From Candidatus Omnitrophota bacterium (GTDB lineage Bacteria > Omnitrophota > Gorgyraeia > 2-02-FULL-51-18 > JAGOUK01), in NCBI GenBank assembly GCA_020058965.1, contig JAGVCY010000255.1:1-6835 (forward strand): a DNA stretch of 6,835 nucleotides, given 5' to 3'. A program made the position numbers and the translations under genes. The notes beneath the pieces were generated by a model. That model was given only the letters and a program-made list of their open reading frames with translations. It had not been told where the DNA came from and searched no databases. Shown piece after piece: positions 4,386 through 6,835 of this stretch; positions within the stretch are counted from its first letter, which is position 1, and each line of letters opens with the position of its first letter.

Positions 4386-6020
4386 GTGATCCACGCTCAA
4401 CGCCCCAAGCCGATGCAGCTCATTTCCGAAATTGCCCGATCCGTGGGTATTCGCGAGGACGAACTTTCCGCATATGGCCCGCACAAGGCCAAGGTGTCGC
4501 TTGCGCTCTTGGATCGAATGGTGGGAAAGCCTTACGGGCGCTTGATCTGCGTGTCGGGCATTAATCCGACCAAGCAAGGCGAAGGAAAAACCTGCACTTC
4601 GATCGGTTTAACTCAGGGATTGGGTCAGATCAAGAAAAAAGCAATTCTATGTCTTCGCGAACCTTCTCTCGCTCCGTTCCTTGGCAATAAGGGTGGGGCG
4701 ACCGGCTCCGGCATGGCGCAAGTTCTGCCGCAGGAGGACATCAACCTTCACTTTACCGGCGACATTCATGCGGTTGAACTGGCTACGAATCTTTTGGCCG
4801 CGGCGATCGACAATCACCGCCACCATGGGAACAAGCTTAAGATCGACGAGCATCAGGTTTTTTGGCGCCGCTCGCTCGATATCTGCGACCGTCAGTTGCG
4901 GGAAGTGATCGTCGGCGCCGCCAAGGAAAGCCACGAAGAAAAGTACAAGACTCCCTTCGAGATCACACCCGCGAGCGAAGTCATGGCAATTCTGTCTCTA
5001 TCCACGTCTCTTGCCGACTTGAAACAACGGCTCGGCGATATTTTGATCGGACTGAATACGGATGGCCAGCCGGTTCATGCGCGGGAGCTCAAGGTTGCGG
5101 GTGCGATGACCGCGTTGTTAAAAGACGCACTCCAACCGAATCTGGTCCAAACCACCGAAGGTCAAGCCTGCTTCGTGCACACCGGCCCTTTCGCCAATGT
5201 TTCGCATGGAAACAACTCCCTGACGGCGACCATGATGGGGCTGAAGCTCGGACAGTATGTTGTGACTGAGTCCGGATTTGGAACGGACCTGGGGATGCAG
5301 AAGCTTTTTGATGTCGTCCTTCCGAACGCGCCTGAGATCAAGCCCAGCGTTGTGGTCCTGGTCGTCACCGTCAAAGCGCTCAAGAGCCACTCCAAGGATT
5401 TGAGCTTTGAGCTCGGCTTCAAGAATTTGGACAAACATATCGCTAATATCCGCAACTATGGCGTTGAGCCCGTTGTCTGTCTCAACCGATTTCCGCAGGA
5501 TACGGAATCCGAAATTCTCATTTTAAAGGATTACCTGCAGTCGCATAAGGTGCCGCACGCGGTTTCGACCGTGGTGCGGGACGGCGGGAAGGGCGCCATT
5601 GAGTTGGCGGAAGTCGTTGTCGAGGCCGCTTCACGTAAAACTACCGAATTCAAGCGCTTCATCGACTCGGCCTCAACTCCTGAAGAAAAAATTCGTCTCA
5701 CCGCACAAAAAATGTACGGCGCCAAGGACATCGTGCTTTCGGATAAGGCAAAAAAGGATCTGGAACTCGTCCATCGGCTGGGCCTGGACCACTATCCGGT
5801 CAACATCGCCAAAAACCCGTTTTCACTTTCGGACAATCCGGAAGACAAAGGCGCTCCGACCGACTGGAAGCTGCCCGTACGCGGCGTCCGCATTTGCGCA
5901 GGCGCGCGGTACCTCGTGATTTTGACCGGCAAGCTGCTTTTGATGCCCGGAATGCCCGAGTTTCCGTTGTATGAAAAAATTGACGTCACCGACGACGGTC
6001 ACATGACGATCGCTGACTAG
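4386..6020 (+). CDS. fhs: Formate-tetrahydrofolate ligase (10-formyl-THF synthetase), divergent
   Basis: A 544-residue cytosolic enzyme; the family is usually about 555-560. It makes 10-formyl-THF from formate, THF and ATP through formyl phosphate. The P-loop is PTKQGEGKT at 61-69, and the REPSLAP segment is at 91-97. Other clear landmarks are EDINLHFTGD at 117-126, EGAM-like VAGAM at 237-241, LVQTTEG at 253-259, GPFANVSHG at 267-275, FP at 369-370, and MPGMPEFP at 520-527. The start is GTG at 4386, with AAGG at 4376-4379 six bases upstream. The ATG at codon 10 is a possible alternative, but the GTG gives the family's usual N-terminal length. It is divergent at several usually invariant places: GNKGGATGSGM at 100-110, VVTVKALKSHS at 326-336, and Val397 where the folate-stacking Trp is expected. 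The segment after residue 336 is shortened. The P-loop and overall colinearity argue for a working ATP-dependent ligase. It is first in a three-gene C1 operon. Confidence 0.93.
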   Translation: MIHAQRPKPMQLISEIARSVGIREDELSAYGPHKAKVSLALLDRMVGKPYGRLICVSGINPTKQGEGKTCTSIGLTQGLGQIKKKAILCLREPSLAPFLGNKGGATGSGMAQVLPQEDINLHFTGDIHAVELATNLLAAAIDNHRHHGNKLKIDEHQVFWRRSLDICDRQLREVIVGAAKESHEEKYKTPFEITPASEVMAILSLSTSLADLKQRLGDILIGLNTDGQPVHARELKVAGAMTALLKDALQPNLVQTTEGQACFVHTGPFANVSHGNNSLTATMMGLKLGQYVVTESGFGTDLGMQKLFDVVLPNAPEIKPSVVVLVVTVKALKSHSKDLSFELGFKNLDKHIANIRNYGVEPVVCLNRFPQDTESEILILKDYLQSHKVPHAVSTVVRDGGKGAIELAEVVVEAASRKTTEFKRFIDSASTPEEKIRLTAQKMYGAKDIVLSDKAKKDLELVHRLGLDHYPVNIAKNPFSLSDNPEDKGAPTDWKLPVRGVRICAGARYLVILTGKLLLMPGMPEFPLYEKIDVTDDGHMTIAD

Positions 6021-6046
6021 CGGACCGCTTCACGAGGTTCACCCGC

Positions 6047-6658
6047 ATGAAAAAGCCCTTCTCCCAATTTTCGCTTGAAGATTACTCGGCCCGCCTGGGT
6101 TCGTCCGATCCGAGTCCCGGCGGCGGTTCAGCGGCCGCTACGGTCGGTGTTTTAGGCATTTCCCTCGGCGAAATGGTCGCCAACCTCAACGCCAAAAAAT
6201 CCAAGAATCCCAACGCGGCCCATTGCCGCGAACGCGCCCGCGCGTTGAAAAAATTGCGCGAGCAGATGCTCCGCATCGTGACGGAAGACGCGGAAGCGTT
6301 TCAAATGGTTTCGGATCTCTGGAAAACACCGTCTCCGGCGCTACAGCAGGCGCTCAAGAAAGCTTCATCGGTACCGATGGGGATTTGCGAGACTGCCTAC
6401 GAGGCGCTTGTGATCGCGTCGCATGAAACACCCTGGACATCCAAGCACCTTTTGAGCGATCTGGCGGAATGCGGGTTGTTTTTGATCGCCGCGTTTAAGG
6501 GCGGGAAATTTAATGTCGAGATTAACTTGCGCGAAATCCAGGACGCCGAATTCGTCGCCAAGCACCGAACGCGCCTGGAGCATATCGGCCACCAGGTGCT
6601 TTTGTACGGCAACCGGCTCGAAGAAACGTTCCGTCTCGCGCCGCAGGAATCCAAATGA
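6047..6658 (+). CDS. fchA: Cyclodeaminase/cyclohydrolase family protein, probable methenyl-THF cyclohydrolase
   Basis: 203 residues, the usual size of a stand-alone FTCD-C-terminal-type (FchA) protein, predicted all-helical and cytosolic. Recognisable motifs are PSPGGGSAAA at 23-32 (the glycine-rich folate-binding turn), IVTEDAEAF at 77-85 with the conserved Asp81, a proline at 110 in SVPMGICETA, the SDLAE loop at 137-141, and NVEINL at 156-161. Members either deaminate formimino-THF (histidine or purine breakdown) or hydrolyse 5,10-methenyl-THF reversibly to 10-formyl-THF. Sitting directly between formate-THF ligase and a FolD-like gene, with no formiminotransferase in view, it is best read as the cyclohydrolase. 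The ATG at 6047 follows the fhs stop by 26 bases and has GAGGT at 6034-6038. Its stop overlaps the next start by four bases (ATGA), suggesting coupled, matched expression with the dehydrogenase. Confidence 0.85.
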   Translation: MKKPFSQFSLEDYSARLGSSDPSPGGGSAAATVGVLGISLGEMVANLNAKKSKNPNAAHCRERARALKKLREQMLRIVTEDAEAFQMVSDLWKTPSPALQQALKKASSVPMGICETAYEALVIASHETPWTSKHLLSDLAECGLFLIAAFKGGKFNVEINLREIQDAEFVAKHRTRLEHIGHQVLLYGNRLEETFRLAPQESK

Positions 6659-6835
6659 GCGCGATGTTGCTGGACGGTCGCGGTTTAGCCGCCTCGTTAC
6701 GGGATAGATATCGGGCGGATGTCACCCAAGCCGCTCAAACCGCCGGCAAACCCATCGTTCTTCGCACGATCCGAATCGGCGATGCCGAAGACGCGCGCCT
6801 CTACGAGGACGCCATCAGCCGCTTGATGGAAAAAG
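6655..6835 (+). CDS. folD: FolD-like methylene-THF dehydrogenase, N-terminal 60 codons only (cut by window end)
   Basis: The visible 60 residues align almost ungapped with the FolD N-terminus: LLDGRGLA at 5-12 (family: I-I-D-G-K-x-I-A), IRIGD at 39-43 (family: LVG plus S/D), and Tyr50. Together with gene order this supports FolD. That enzyme normally oxidises 5,10-methylene-THF with NAD(P)+ and hydrolyses methenyl-THF. Tyr50 lines up with E. coli Tyr50, but the position of E. coli Lys54, the general base of the cyclohydrolase reaction, is Ile54 here (codon 6814-6816). This would leave a dehydrogenase without cyclohydrolase activity. The ATG overlaps the fchA stop by four bases. No separate strong ribosome binding site is seen (GCAGGA at 6643-6648 is a candidate). 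The NAD(P)-binding domain lies beyond the window, so cofactor and integrity cannot be judged. Confidence 0.78.
   Translation, partial: MSAMLLDGRGLAASLRDRYRADVTQAAQTAGKPIVLRTIRIGDAEDARLYEDAISRLMEK

Overview
The window is 6835 bases of compact bacterial DNA. Every gene I can support lies on the + strand. It looks chromosomal and housekeeping-like, with no insertion sequence, phage gene, tRNA, rRNA or CRISPR array. Ribosome binding sites are Shine-Dalgarno type, promoters look like sigma-70 sites, and terminators are classic GC hairpin plus T-tract. A small lipoprotein and a folate-linked one-carbon cluster (fhs-fchA-folD) beside a CBS-less GuaB3-type IMP dehydrogenase suggest an uncultured, probably diderm bacterium, perhaps one with a Wood-Ljungdahl-type methyl branch. 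That taxonomic reading is inference only; I cannot name a phylum with confidence.

Layout. (1) 1-340: a strong terminator, then a 46-residue lipoprotein gene with its own plausible promoter, then a second strong terminator. (2) 378-2941: a tightly packed four-gene unit. It holds a zinc aldehyde reductase/alcohol dehydrogenase (Ahr-like), a Gdx/SugE-type SMR exporter, dihydroneopterin aldolase (folB) and undecaprenyl-diphosphatase (uppP). Two of the three junctions are 4-base ATGA overlaps. (3) 2938-4153: a near-consensus sigma-70 promoter whose -35 box overlaps the uppP stop codon drives a GuaB3-family IMP dehydrogenase gene. (4) 4154-4385: an intergenic stretch of 232 bases with a 90-base near-complete palindrome, a second hairpin, a near-consensus sigma-70 promoter and a 10-bp inverted repeat bracketing that promoter. 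(5) 4386-6835: formate-tetrahydrofolate ligase (GTG start), a cyclodeaminase/cyclohydrolase-family protein (FchA-like), and the first 60 codons of a FolD-like methylene-THF dehydrogenase cut by the window edge.

How the genes work together. The last three genes encode consecutive steps: formate + THF + ATP to 10-formyl-THF (fhs), then to 5,10-methenyl-THF (fchA), then to 5,10-methylene-THF (folD). The most interesting signal is that the FolD-like protein keeps the conserved tyrosine of the family but appears to have isoleucine where the catalytic cyclohydrolase lysine should be. This fits a division of labour in which FchA has taken over the cyclohydrolase step. The ligase is itself divergent, departing from both family signature motifs as I remember them. 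FolB (folate synthesis) and GuaB3 (GTP supply, the precursor of folate) fit the same theme loosely. I see no wholly new system in the window; the notable items are variations on known enzymes plus an unexplained palindrome.
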